A stretch of 16,306 nt of DNA from Flavobacteriaceae bacterium (GTDB lineage: Bacteria; Bacteroidota; Bacteroidia; Flavobacteriales; Flavobacteriaceae). Every line of letters starts with the position of its first letter. Position 1 is the stretch's first letter. Below are positions 7,389 through 14,740 of this stretch, one piece after another. The stretch is from contig NZQO01000160.1 of NCBI GenBank assembly GCA_002693605.1, positions 1 to 16,306 of the forward strand. Reading direction: 5' to 3'. Below the pieces are notes generated by a model. That model had not been told where the DNA came from and searched no databases. It saw only the letters and a program-made list of their open reading frames with translations. A program made the position numbers and the translations under genes.

Positions 7389-8873
7389 CTAAATTTTCAG
7401 AAGGCGAAATACGCTTCCCTGAATATTTAGGAAATAGACGCCAGCGGCCATTTCTGAAATATCTACGGAAGTATACTGCGTAGAAATCAGACCTGTTTTT
7501 ATAGTTTTTCCGGTAATATCATAAATTTTATACGGCTGGTCATGCGCATCAACTTCCTGAAAGGAAATGTTGAATATTCCGGCAGAAGGATTTGGCGAGA
7601 CAAAAATAGAGCCGGTTAGGCGCTCGACTAGCCCCAATGGGTCGTTTGAATACCGTTCGATAATAAAATCGGGATCGCCATTGTACCAGGCAGAGGTGCC
7701 TAGGCATACAATCTTACCGTCTTCTTGCAAGAGCATCGTACTTGCAAAATACTCCGGATTCAGCTCGGTATCGATAGAAAGGCTCGGGTCGATAGCGCCA
7801 TTTTCAAAATAACGCTTAAGATAGGTTGGGCCGCCCCCCTCGAAGAAATCGGTAAGTTCTCCGTAAAGCAGCAATCTTCCGTTGGGTTGCGCTGTAATTG
7901 TAAAAACAGTCAAATTATTATCTGGAATACCTAGTATTCCTTGCGAGCCAAATGCGGTATTGGGTTGCCCATTCGGTAAGTGTTGGGCGATTTCGGTTTC
8001 ATATCTGTCCGGGTTCATAAAATACTTCGAGCTTAAGAGAGCCACCTTCCCGTCGGGATAAAGAGTTGCCGATATCAATGTAAAGTCTGGATCTACCAAA
8101 GTGGTTGCCACCCCCAAATTGCCATAACTGGAGTCAATCTCTCCACTTGCGTCAAGTTTTACTATTTGATAGCCACCTGCTTGGGTAAGGAACGAATTCA
8201 GAATAACGAAGAGAGAATTGTCCACGCCGACTAAAACCTTGGAAATTGTTCCCGAGGTAGCGAGCCCGACCGACGCGGTGGCAATTCCGTTAGAACCATA
8301 GGAAATATCGTTGGTGCCATTAGCAAGGTAGCGCTGCGAAACGAGTTGAAGCTCCCCGCTCTGGTCGCCTACGGTTACCACTAGTATTTTGTTGTCATTG
8401 AGGACCGCGGGAGTGCCCAATTGGTTGTCGGCCAAGGCGAGCAATGCCCCGTTATTACCAAAATTGGTATCGAGCGCCCCGTTCGGCAGGAAACGGGTAA
8501 GCTGCTGTTGGAAATTGACATAATTTCCGGCCAATATCGTGTTATTTTCGTGCTCGGTTACAAATATGTAGGGACCGGCACTTCCTGTTTCCGTGCCGAG
8601 TAGCACTCCGTTGTCGCCAAATGAGGTATCTATTGTTCCATCCTCAAGGTATCGTACAAGCGCCGGATATTCAATATTATTTACCTCGGCGGTCCCACCT
8701 ACTAACAGGCCACCGTTGTGTTCGGCTATGCTATAGGCAACATCGTATTCATTATTAATGTCGGTCTGTACTGTTCCCCCATTGCCGAAGGAAATGTCGG
8801 GAGATCCGTCCTGCGCCCAAGTAGCGGTAACGCAAACGAATGCCAATAAAAGTCCAAGGGTAATTTTCGCCAT
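7389..8873 (-). CDS. Secreted delta-60 repeat protein with T9SS C-terminal sorting domain
   Basis: A 494-residue exported protein. Residues 1-20 are a signal peptide (hydrophobic LGLLLAFVCV, likely cleavage after TWA or TWAQ). At least six delta-60-type repeats follow. Their cores are DISFGNGG (26), DTSFGDNG (82), DTNFGNNG (135), DISYGSNG (189), DSSYGNLG (247) and NTAFGSQG (305), with a decayed one at 362 (DPSLSIDT). They are spaced 53-58 residues apart and each is preceded by a basic/aromatic 'RYLxxGxxD' strand; together they probably form a beta-propeller-like structure. Residues about 423-494 are a type A T9SS sorting domain: FVSPNPSAGIFNISF, YKIYDITGKTIKTG, then MAAGVYFLNI and the short basic end FRLLKI. 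It should be carried through the outer membrane by T9SS and anchored or released. The ligand or role is unknown. Confidence 0.92.
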   Translation of the reverse strand: MAKITLGLLLAFVCVTATWAQDGSPDISFGNGGTVQTDINNEYDVAYSIAEHNGGLLVGGTAEVNNIEYPALVRYLEDGTIDTSFGDNGVLLGTETGSAGPYIFVTEHENNTILAGNYVNFQQQLTRFLPNGALDTNFGNNGALLALADNQLGTPAVLNDNKILVVTVGDQSGELQLVSQRYLANGTNDISYGSNGIATASVGLATSGTISKVLVGVDNSLFVILNSFLTQAGGYQIVKLDASGEIDSSYGNLGVATTLVDPDFTLISATLYPDGKVALLSSKYFMNPDRYETEIAQHLPNGQPNTAFGSQGILGIPDNNLTVFTITAQPNGRLLLYGELTDFFEGGGPTYLKRYFENGAIDPSLSIDTELNPEYFASTMLLQEDGKIVCLGTSAWYNGDPDFIIERYSNDPLGLVERLTGSIFVSPNPSAGIFNISFQEVDAHDQPYKIYDITGKTIKTGLISTQYTSVDISEMAAGVYFLNIQGSVFRLLKI

Positions 8874-9055
8874 GGTAATTGTTTTAGAAGGTTTCTATTA
8901 TGGGGGAGTATTTAAAAGTAAGAATTATTTTCAATTTTTCGTTCAAGAGAAATCTAATTTTTATATTTATCGGCTCCCCTTTGTACCTAGCAGCTAGGTG
9001 TGTTACGAAGCAAAATTTCGCATTAGAGATAGGATTAATTTCACAGGAAATAAAT
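8874..9055. other. Divergent intergenic region between the T9SS protein gene and recJ
   Basis: About 180 AT-rich bases without a convincing gene. On the minus strand, TACTTTTA about 40 bases upstream of the T9SS protein start, with a TTG 23 bases before it, is a weak promoter candidate. A 15-base palindrome lies at 8985-8999. No perfect TAnnTTTG was found toward recJ. The recJ frame stays open back to an ATG at 8900, but this stretch reads as non-coding. Confidence 0.6.
8985..8999. repeat. 15-bp palindrome (7-bp arms) upstream of recJ
   Basis: ACCTAGC-A-GCTAGGT: two perfect 7-base arms around a single central A. The one-base centre is too tight for an RNA hairpin with full arms, so a dimeric-protein operator is more natural than a terminator. 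It lies 57 bases upstream of the recJ start. Confidence 0.5.
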
Positions 9056-10750
9056 ATGCGCTGGACCATGGCCCCAAAACCTCCCGTTGAAAAAGTGAGG
9101 AGCCTTTCAAAACAACTAAATGTCGACCCGGTAATCGCCTCGCTGCTAATTCAGCGCGGGGTAGAAACATTCGAGGAAGCCAAGAAATTTTTCAGGCCAT
9201 CGCTGGACGAACTTCACGACCCGTTCCTAATGCGCGATATGGAAGCGGCCGTTACCCGAATTGAAAGGGCTATTTCTGTCGGGGAGAACATTCTGGTGTA
9301 TGGCGATTACGACGTAGATGGCACCACGAGCGTGGCGTTGGTCAGTTCGTACCTAAAAACATTTTACCCCAATGTGGCCACCTATATTCCAGACAGGTAT
9401 GAGGAGGGTTATGGAATTTCTTATCAGGGAATAGATTTTGCACACGACAACGATTTTTCACTCATCATTGCCCTTGACTGCGGCATAAAGGCCATCGACA
9501 AGGTGGCGTATGCCACCCAGAAGAATATCGATTTTGTTATATGCGACCACCATCGGCCTGGGGCCCAATTGCCAAAGGCAGTGGCCGTGCTCGACCCCAA
9601 GCGAGACGATTGCGAGTATCCGTATAAGGAGCTGTGCGGTTGTGGGGTGGGGTTCAAGCTGGTTCAGGCCCTAGGTAGCCGGCGCGGACAAAACATTCAA
9701 GATTTGCTTCTTTTCCTGGATCTCGTGGCAACGGCCATCGGTGCAGATATTGTTCCCATTACCGGCGAGAATCGAATTTTGGCCCATTATGGACTTCAGG
9801 TAATAAACCGGCAGCCTCGTACTGGGTTTCAGGCCATCCTCGAACAAGTGAAGAAAACAACGCTAACCATTACCGATGTCGTGTTCATCATCGCGCCGCG
9901 AATCAACGCTGCGGGAAGGATGAAGCACGGGAACCACGCAGTGGCGCTGTTAACCGAAACCGACCTCGCTACCGCCACCCGGTATGCTGCCGAAATCGAG
10001 CAGTTCAATACCGAACGGAGAGCGACCGACAGTGCCATTACCGAGGAAGCCCTTCAGCAAATTCTCGATCAGAACGAGGAAAACCGGAATACAACAGTGG
10101 TTTATCAAGAAAATTGGCACAAGGGGGTTATTGGCATCGTCGCCTCCCGCTTAACCGAGACCTACTACAGACCTACCTTGGTCTTTACAAAGAGCGGCGA
10201 AAAATTGGCCGCATCGGCACGTTCGGTTTCGGGGTTCGACGTTTATAATGCACTTGAGGGCTGCGCTGCGCATATCGAACAATTTGGCGGGCACAAGTAC
10301 GCTGCGGGCCTAACATTATTGGAAAAGGATTATGAGGCCTTCAAGGAAGCATTCGAAAGGGTGGTTTCTGAAACAATCGACCCGAAACTGCTACAGCCCG
10401 AAATGAAAATCGATTGCGAAATAAACTTTTCCGAAATTACCCCCAAGTTCTATCGTATCCTGAAGCAGTTCGCTCCCTTTGGTCCGGGTAATATGACGCC
10501 GGTATTTATGAGTCGCAATATATACGATACGGGATGGGGCAAATGTGTCGGCGAGGACAAGAGCCACTTGCGAATTACCGCACAGCAGGGAAAGATTGGG
10601 CCGGCCTTTGTCGGCATTGGTTTTGGCATGGCCGAAAAGGAGCCCGTTGCCTGCGGCGGCAAGCCCTTTAAGGCGGCGTACGTTATCGATGAGAACGAAT
10701 GGCAGGGCAACGTGAGCCTACAGCTTCGGCTTCGGGATATTAGGGAGTAA
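9056..10750 (+). CDS. recJ: Single-stranded-DNA-specific exonuclease RecJ
   Basis: A 564-residue cytoplasmic DHH/DHHA1 5'-3' exonuclease acting in recombination, mismatch repair and base-excision repair. N-terminal positions 9-50 carry the recognisable 'LLIQRG(V/I)ETFEEAKKFFRP' region. DHH motifs: GDYDVDGTTS (83-92, metal-binding Asp), LDCG with Asp141, and the DHH motif itself, CDHH (163-166). Then come the Cys-rich ELCGCGVGFKL and APRINAAGRM. The DHHA1 domain shows GVIGIVASRL, SARSVSGFDVYNAL and the nucleic-acid-binding GGHKYAAGL. An OB-like C-terminal domain follows. I chose ATG 9056 (MRWTMAPK) over 8900: it follows the SD-like AGGAAA by a few bases, it matches the N-terminus usual in Bacteroidetes RecJ, and the extra 52 residues would be an unlikely hydrophobic leader. 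It overlaps lpxH tail to tail by 11 bases. Confidence 0.95.
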   Translation: MRWTMAPKPPVEKVRSLSKQLNVDPVIASLLIQRGVETFEEAKKFFRPSLDELHDPFLMRDMEAAVTRIERAISVGENILVYGDYDVDGTTSVALVSSYLKTFYPNVATYIPDRYEEGYGISYQGIDFAHDNDFSLIIALDCGIKAIDKVAYATQKNIDFVICDHHRPGAQLPKAVAVLDPKRDDCEYPYKELCGCGVGFKLVQALGSRRGQNIQDLLLFLDLVATAIGADIVPITGENRILAHYGLQVINRQPRTGFQAILEQVKKTTLTITDVVFIIAPRINAAGRMKHGNHAVALLTETDLATATRYAAEIEQFNTERRATDSAITEEALQQILDQNEENRNTTVVYQENWHKGVIGIVASRLTETYYRPTLVFTKSGEKLAASARSVSGFDVYNALEGCAAHIEQFGGHKYAAGLTLLEKDYEAFKEAFERVVSETIDPKLLQPEMKIDCEINFSEITPKFYRILKQFAPFGPGNMTPVFMSRNIYDTGWGKCVGEDKSHLRITAQQGKIGPAFVGIGFGMAEKEPVACGGKPFKAAYVIDENEWQGNVSLQLRLRDIRE

Positions 10751-11498
10751 ATTCTTTCAGCTCAAATGTGGTGCCATCAAATACCCCGTAGCTATAATGG
10801 GTTATCCAATCTCCCAGATTGAAGTAGGTGGTCCGTTCGCCTACGGAAATTTCCATGGGAAGGTGCCTATGGCCAAAAACGAAGAAATCGTAATGCTCTT
10901 TTGCTAGCTTTCGCTTTGCGTACTGCGCCAGCCATTCATTTTCCGCCCCCAGGAAGGTGGCATCCTCGTCGCCAGAAATCATCTTGTTCTTAACCGATAG
11001 GTGCTGGGCAATGCGTACCCCGATATCGGGATGTAGCCAACGGAAGAGCCACTTGAAGAAGGGATTGGTGAAGATTTTCTTCATTCGTTTATACCCCTTG
11101 TCCCTTGGTCCCTTTCCGTCGCCATGGCCAATAAAGAATCGCTTTTCATTTAGCTCAAACGCCCTGGGTTCGTGGTATACGGGAATATTCAGTTCGGTCT
11201 CGAAATAATCGTGCATCCACAAGTCATGGTTGCCCACAAAAAAATGAATGGGAATACCGCTATCGCGAAGCTCGGCCAATTTTCCCAATACACGCACAAA
11301 GCCCTTGGGCACTACCGTTTTGTATTCAAACCAAAAATCGAATAGATCGCCCAGTAGGAATATGGCAGCGGCATCGTCCTTTATACTGTCAAGCCAGGCA
11401 ACGAACTTCTTTTCCCTGGGCCAACTTTCCTCGGTCGTGGGAGCCCCCAAATGGTTGTCGCTGGAGAAGTAAACTTTTTTTCCGTGGGGAACTTGCAT
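10740..11498 (-). CDS. lpxH: UDP-2,3-diacylglucosamine diphosphatase (LpxH-type)
   Basis: A 252-residue calcineurin-like metallophosphoesterase that hydrolyses UDP-2,3-diacylglucosamine to lipid X and UMP, a committed step of lipid A synthesis at the inner membrane. Metal-binding motifs: SSDNHLG (12-18, Asp14/His16), LLGDLFDFWFE (48-58, Asp51), VGNHDLW (88-94, Asn90/His91), FIGHGDGKGP, and FGHRHLP near the end. LpxH-type features are the DFWFEY loop and the KMISGDEDATF cap segment. I chose ATG 11498 (MQVPHGKKVYFSSD); an upstream start at 11555 would overlap queD and add a basic tail unlike the family. It is downstream of queD by 32 bases in the same direction and overlaps the recJ 3' end on the opposite strand by 11 bases. 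Confidence 0.92.
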   Translation of the reverse strand: MQVPHGKKVYFSSDNHLGAPTTEESWPREKKFVAWLDSIKDDAAAIFLLGDLFDFWFEYKTVVPKGFVRVLGKLAELRDSGIPIHFFVGNHDLWMHDYFETELNIPVYHEPRAFELNEKRFFIGHGDGKGPRDKGYKRMKKIFTNPFFKWLFRWLHPDIGVRIAQHLSVKNKMISGDEDATFLGAENEWLAQYAKRKLAKEHYDFFVFGHRHLPMEISVGERTTYFNLGDWITHYSYGVFDGTTFELKEFTP

Positions 11499-11530
11499 AC
11501 GGGTAAAGATAGTAATTTGCCGTGAACCAA

Positions 11531-11983
11531 TTACGCGTTGTCGCTTGCGAACCACTCGGCATAGCTACTACCGGTTTCCTGAAGCCGGAGTGAATGTAGG
11601 CGGATATTCTTAGGAAGCCGGGCCGATATCTTTTCAGAAAAATCAATCACCATCATTTCGCTCGTGGGTTGGTAGTTTACCAATAGCACGCTATGCCCGC
11701 GAGATTTTAGTTCGTTGGCAAGGTCTACATGCGGGGTGTTTTTGTTGAATACCGTGGCATGGTCGAACACATCGACGATTTCCTCCTTAACTATTTTTTT
11801 CAGGTCGCCAAAATCTATCACCATTCCGTACTTCACGTGCTTCGTATCTTCTATGGGCATGCCAATTACCGTCACCGACAGCTTGTAGCTATGGCCGTGC
11901 ACGTTACGGCACTTTCCGTCGTAGCCGTAAAGGGCGTGCCCCGTTTCGAAGGAAAATTGCTTGGTAATTCGAATGTGGTTCAT
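11531..11983 (-). CDS. queD: 6-carboxy-5,6,7,8-tetrahydropterin synthase
   Basis: A 150-residue T-fold enzyme that makes 6-carboxytetrahydropterin from 7,8-dihydroneopterin triphosphate, the second step toward preQ0 and queuosine. Zinc ligands His16 (FSFETGHAL), His29 and His31 (in CRNVHGHSY) and the catalytic Cys25 are all present. DFGDLK (57-62), FDHATVFN (73-80), PTSEM (106-110) and LQETGSS (134-140, with the substrate-binding Glu136) complete the family pattern. The 6-pyruvoyltetrahydropterin synthases share the fold, but the CxxxHGH arrangement favours QueD. The frame is open to an ATG at 12058, but ATG 11983 gives the normal N-terminus and lies just downstream of a perfect -7 box at 12002-12009. 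No queC or queE is in the window. It leads an apparent queD-lpxH operon. Confidence 0.93.
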   Translation of the reverse strand: MNHIRITKQFSFETGHALYGYDGKCRNVHGHSYKLSVTVIGMPIEDTKHVKYGMVIDFGDLKKIVKEEIVDVFDHATVFNKNTPHVDLANELKSRGHSVLLVNYQPTSEMMVIDFSEKISARLPKNIRLHSLRLQETGSSYAEWFASDNA

Positions 11984-12001
11984 AAACGCGGTTTGATTGC
12001 G

Positions 12002-12009
12002 CAAAGATA
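12002..12009 (-). promoter_or_regulatory. Putative -7 promoter element of queD-lpxH
   Basis: The minus strand reads TATCTTTG followed by CGC, a perfect TAnnTTTG box. It ends 18 bases before the queD ATG at 11983 and lies inside the longer open frame, which argues that the upstream ATG at 12058 is not used. There is no clear TTG at -33. Confidence 0.58.
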
Positions 12010-12093
12010 CGGGTTTTTGGGAGTCTTTATTTTTCTGAAATCCATATTGTTTTCTCACGTATATTTACCGACTTTTTCAAAACTTCGGAACCT

Positions 12094-12732
12094 ATGGAAA
12101 CAGAATTATTCGAGCAGCTGGACATTGTACTGCGCCCAAAATACGAAACGATCATCACCGATTTGATCGAGCGGCAGTATAGCATTGTGGACGACTTTTT
12201 TGCCGAGGCCGAGGTACGGCAGCTGCGTGACTCCCTCCTTCAGAAATATGAAGATGACAGGTTTAAAAAATCGGCCATTGGCAACCGCACCAACGAGGAG
12301 GTTGACAAGGCAGTGCGGGGAGACTTTATTCTCTGGATAGATGAGCTGCGGCAAAACGATGCCGAAGAGATTTTCTTCGGAAAAATCAATGATTTGGTTT
12401 CCTACCTGAACAAAACATGCTTTTTGGGCATCCTTCAGAAAGAGTTCCATTACGCAGTATACCCAACCGGGACATTCTACAAAAGGCATATCGACACTTT
12501 CCAAAACGACGATCGCCGTAAACTTTCCCTGGTATGCTATTTGAACGAGGAAAACTGGCCGGTGGAAAATGGCGGCGAACTAGCGCTGTATCCGAACGGG
12601 AAGCCAATGGTGGAGGTGGTGCCACTGCCCGGTAGGGTCGTTCTTTTTGAAAGCCAAATCCTGGAACACGAGGTGAAAACGGTTAAAAACGGAGAGCGCT
12701 TGAGTATTACGGGCTGGCTGAAAACTAGGTAA
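12094..12732 (+). CDS. 2-oxoglutarate/Fe(II) dioxygenase, prolyl-4-hydroxylase (EGLN/PHD) type
   Basis: A 212-residue double-stranded beta-helix oxygenase. The iron triad is His132-x-Asp134 (YKRHIDTF) and His192 (LEHEVKT). Arg202 (GERLSITGW) is placed to bind the 2-oxoglutarate C5 carboxylate. Between them, KLSLVCYLNEENWPVENGG (143-161) and LALYPNG (163-169) resemble the core of EGLN/PHD prolyl hydroxylases and the bacterial proline hydroxylase group (COG3751). The N-terminal 60 residues are helical and charged (VDDFFAEAEVRQLRDSLLQK). It probably hydroxylates a prolyl or other side chain of a protein, but the substrate cannot be read here. There is no signal peptide. A TATATTTA element at 12060-12067 is a one-mismatch -7 candidate. 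It is divergent from queD and convergent with the MATE gene. Confidence 0.88.
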   Translation: METELFEQLDIVLRPKYETIITDLIERQYSIVDDFFAEAEVRQLRDSLLQKYEDDRFKKSAIGNRTNEEVDKAVRGDFILWIDELRQNDAEEIFFGKINDLVSYLNKTCFLGILQKEFHYAVYPTGTFYKRHIDTFQNDDRRKLSLVCYLNEENWPVENGGELALYPNGKPMVEVVPLPGRVVLFESQILEHEVKTVKNGERLSITGWLKTR

Positions 12733-12772
12733 GCGGCCCAATAAGGCGTGCGGCTTCGGTGGTATGGGCTAT

Positions 12773-14113
12773 TTATGCTTGTGCAAGTGGCACGTATTTC
12801 CTCCAGAATTTTATTAGCAACGCGACGCCGCGGTATCCCACCCATACCAAAAGTGCTACCCAAATACCCTTTAAGCCCCAATTTAGGTACTTTGAAAGGT
12901 ACAGAACCGGGATGAAGCCAATGAGCGTTGCACCCAACAAGACATTGCGCAAGTACTTCATCTCGCCCAGTCCCTTAAAAATGGAATCTAAGGTAAAACC
13001 GATTGCGTTTAACGGCTGGCTCAATAAAACCAAGAAAAACATACCGTAGAAAATACCCAGCACTTCTGCATCCTTATTGAACAATAAGCCCAGCGGCTTA
13101 TACAGGATTACTCCTATAAGCATTAAAATTCCTGCGACAACGATGTTGTAGAGGGTCACTTTTTTCGTTAGTACCCAAAGTCCTTTATAGTCGCGGGCGC
13201 CCAATAACTTTCCGCTCAGGATATTGCCCGCTGCGCCGTAACCATCTAGGAAGAAAGCTGTAAACAGCCATAGATTTATGGCAATGGCATGTGCGGCAAT
13301 GTATTCCTTGCCCAAGGCCGTGGCTTCGCGTACCGCTAAGAGCAAGGCGGCATTTAGCGCTACAGAGCGGATAAACAAATGAAAGCTCATCGATACCAGG
13401 CGATGAATTTCTGGGTGCAACGGAAAACGAAGTTTTAGCGAAACCTCTGTTTTCCAAAGAAGGAACGCGAAGGCTAGTAACGCCATTACGCCTTGGGCAA
13501 TTAAACTGGCCCAGGCGGCACCCTCAATGCCCATTGGGGAGATTGAGCCCTCTACGCCATATACCAGCAGAAAGTCCAATACGATATTTAACGAGGCACC
13601 CAAGGTCGCGATAATCATTGGCCAGAAGGTATTCTGAAGTCCCCTAAAGAGCCCGAAAATGGCAAAGGTAAAGAGCGTTAGCGGAAACCCCCACACCCGT
13701 ATATTGTAATAATCAATGCTGTACTGCAGAACGAGACCGTCGGCATTTAATAGCCCGAAAATCTCCTCCACGAAAAAATAGGTCGACAAGAGCACCACGA
13801 TACTTAGCCCAACGTTAAAGTAGATGGCCTGAGCCGGAAAGCTGTCCAGGCCCTTTAACTTGCCCGCCCCCAAATTTTGCGATACAATGGCCGAAATGGC
13901 GCTGCGTGTCTGTCCCAATATCCAAATTAGCATAGAGAGAAAGGAGCCTACAATACCGACTGCCGCAAGCGATTCGGTGCCAAATTCGGGAATGTTGCCC
14001 ACGATAGCAGCATCGGTACTGGAAAGCACCGGTTCTGCAATACCGGCCACGATGGCGGGCAGTGCGAGTTGTTGTATTCGCGAGAACGAAATATTGGTCT
14101 TCTGTAACTTCAA
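12773..14113 (-). CDS. MATE family efflux transporter (DinF-like branch)
   Basis: A 446-residue polytopic membrane protein with about 12 helices, matching the MATE family of cation-coupled drug/metabolite exporters. The N-terminal repeat starts FSRIQQLALPAIVAGIAEPV (10-29) with STDAAIVGNI after it, typical of the DinF-like branch. GLFRGLQNT and the GAAWASLIAQG helix mark the end of the first half. The second half has RSVALNAALLLAVREATALG, FFLDGYGAAGNILSGKLLGARD and DSIFKGLGEMKYLRN. The only start that keeps the conserved N-terminus is a TTG at 14113 (TTG AAG TTA); an in-frame stop lies two codons upstream. A perfect -7 box is only 4 bases before it, so the mRNA may be leaderless. The substrate is unknown. 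Confidence 0.93.
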   Translation of the reverse strand: MKLQKTNISFSRIQQLALPAIVAGIAEPVLSSTDAAIVGNIPEFGTESLAAVGIVGSFLSMLIWILGQTRSAISAIVSQNLGAGKLKGLDSFPAQAIYFNVGLSIVVLLSTYFFVEEIFGLLNADGLVLQYSIDYYNIRVWGFPLTLFTFAIFGLFRGLQNTFWPMIIATLGASLNIVLDFLLVYGVEGSISPMGIEGAAWASLIAQGVMALLAFAFLLWKTEVSLKLRFPLHPEIHRLVSMSFHLFIRSVALNAALLLAVREATALGKEYIAAHAIAINLWLFTAFFLDGYGAAGNILSGKLLGARDYKGLWVLTKKVTLYNIVVAGILMLIGVILYKPLGLLFNKDAEVLGIFYGMFFLVLLSQPLNAIGFTLDSIFKGLGEMKYLRNVLLGATLIGFIPVLYLSKYLNWGLKGIWVALLVWVGYRGVALLIKFWRKYVPLAQA

Positions 14114-14117
14114 GACT

Positions 14118-14125
14118 CAAAAATA
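14118..14125 (-). promoter_or_regulatory. Putative -7 promoter element immediately before the MATE start
   Basis: The minus strand reads TATTTTTG, a perfect TAnnTTTG box, ending 4 bases before the TTG start codon. If it is used, transcription would begin at or next to the start codon. No convincing -33 TTG was seen. Confidence 0.42.
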
Positions 14126-14179
14126 GCCATTAAATTGAGTTATCGATACGTGATAGAATAGGCATTGTCGATATTTCCG

Positions 14180-14695
14180 TCAGCTTTCGTTATAATGCAG
14201 TACTTTCTCAAAACAGTAAAAAGGATATGGGCTCTGGTTGGGGAAGTAAATAGCATCCAGTTGCCGGTACCCCCTGTTTCTGTAAAAGCGCTGGTTACGC
14301 TCATTCCTGCTGAACGTATCCAAGCGTACCGAACGCGCGCCGTTGTGGGTCGCCAACTTTTCGGCAAAATCCATAAGACTTCTGGCGTTGCCGCTACCTT
14401 GGTGTGCTGGGTGTACCGCCAGGCGATGGATGTAATTATGGATCCCTTCCGCGGTAAGCCACACTATTTCCTCATACTCGAGATCTTTTTTCGTGGAAAT
14501 GGTTATGCACCCAACAATACTGCTATCGTCTTCGAGTACGTAGAGTTCGTTGCGCCGCAGGTCTTCGCGAAATGCGGCTACCGAAGGATATTGGTCGTTC
14601 CACTGGAAAATTCCACGGGCCCGCATATGTGCGGCGCACGCCTGGGTGATTGTTATAATTTTCTCAATTTCCGAAGGTTTGGCATGTCGTATCAC
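14180..14695 (-). CDS. GNAT family N-acetyltransferase
   Basis: A 171-residue protein of the Gcn5-related acetyltransferase fold. Motif A, which binds the acetyl-CoA pyrophosphate, is IHRLAVHPAHQGSGNARSLM (89-108) with the Q-x-x-G-x-A loop HQGSGNA. Upstream, the segment IVGCITIS (60-67) is the central strand. Downstream, VRLDTFSRNERNQRFYRNRGY (123-143) is the typical motif B, ending in FYxxxGY. The family acetylates amines of proteins, small molecules or antibiotics; nothing here tells which. The start at 14695 (MIRHAKPSEIEKI) is the standard N-terminus. It is divergent from the universal stress protein gene with 45 bases between the start codons. Confidence 0.9.
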   Translation of the reverse strand: MIRHAKPSEIEKIITITQACAAHMRARGIFQWNDQYPSVAAFREDLRRNELYVLEDDSSIVGCITISTKKDLEYEEIVWLTAEGIHNYIHRLAVHPAHQGSGNARSLMDFAEKLATHNGARSVRLDTFSRNERNQRFYRNRGYRQLDAIYFPNQSPYPFYCFEKVLHYNES

Positions 14696-14705
14696 GAATA
14701 AAAGG

Positions 14706-14713
14706 TAATTTTG
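14706..14713 (+). promoter_or_regulatory. Putative -7 promoter element of the usp gene
   Basis: TAATTTTG is a perfect TAnnTTTG box, 27 bases upstream of the ATG at 14741. A TTG at 14679-14681 is 24 bases further upstream, slightly beyond the usual spacing. The window between the two divergent genes is so short that the -33 region lies inside the GNAT coding sequence. Confidence 0.5.
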
Positions 14714-14722
14714 CGAACGGAC

Positions 14723-14730
14723 TAAAGATA
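14723..14730 (-). promoter_or_regulatory. Possible -7 promoter element of the GNAT gene
   Basis: The minus strand reads TATCTTTA, one mismatch from TAnnTTTG, 27 bases upstream of the GNAT ATG. It sits between the usp -7 box and the usp start codon, so the two divergent promoters would overlap. Confidence 0.33.
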
Positions 14731-14740
14731 CAACAGCATT

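Noticed and set aside
8900..9055. In-frame upstream extension of recJ starting at ATG 8900, encoding a 52-residue hydrophobic leader
   Set aside because: RecJ is a cytoplasmic nuclease without a leader, ATG 9056 has an SD-like AGGAAA and the usual MRWT start, and the region is AT-rich and holds a palindrome typical of control DNA.
11499..11555. Longer lpxH start at 11555
   Set aside because: It would overlap queD by 25 bases and adds a basic tail unlike LpxH; 11498 starts right before the metallophosphoesterase fold.
11984..12058. Longer queD start at 12058
   Set aside because: A perfect -7 box lies within this stretch, just before the ATG at 11983, and the extra residues match nothing in QueD.
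14165..14701. Long plus-strand frame opposite the GNAT gene
   Set aside because: It mirrors the GNAT coding sequence, whose motif A and FYxxxGY are unmistakable; the plus-strand protein has no recognisable pattern.
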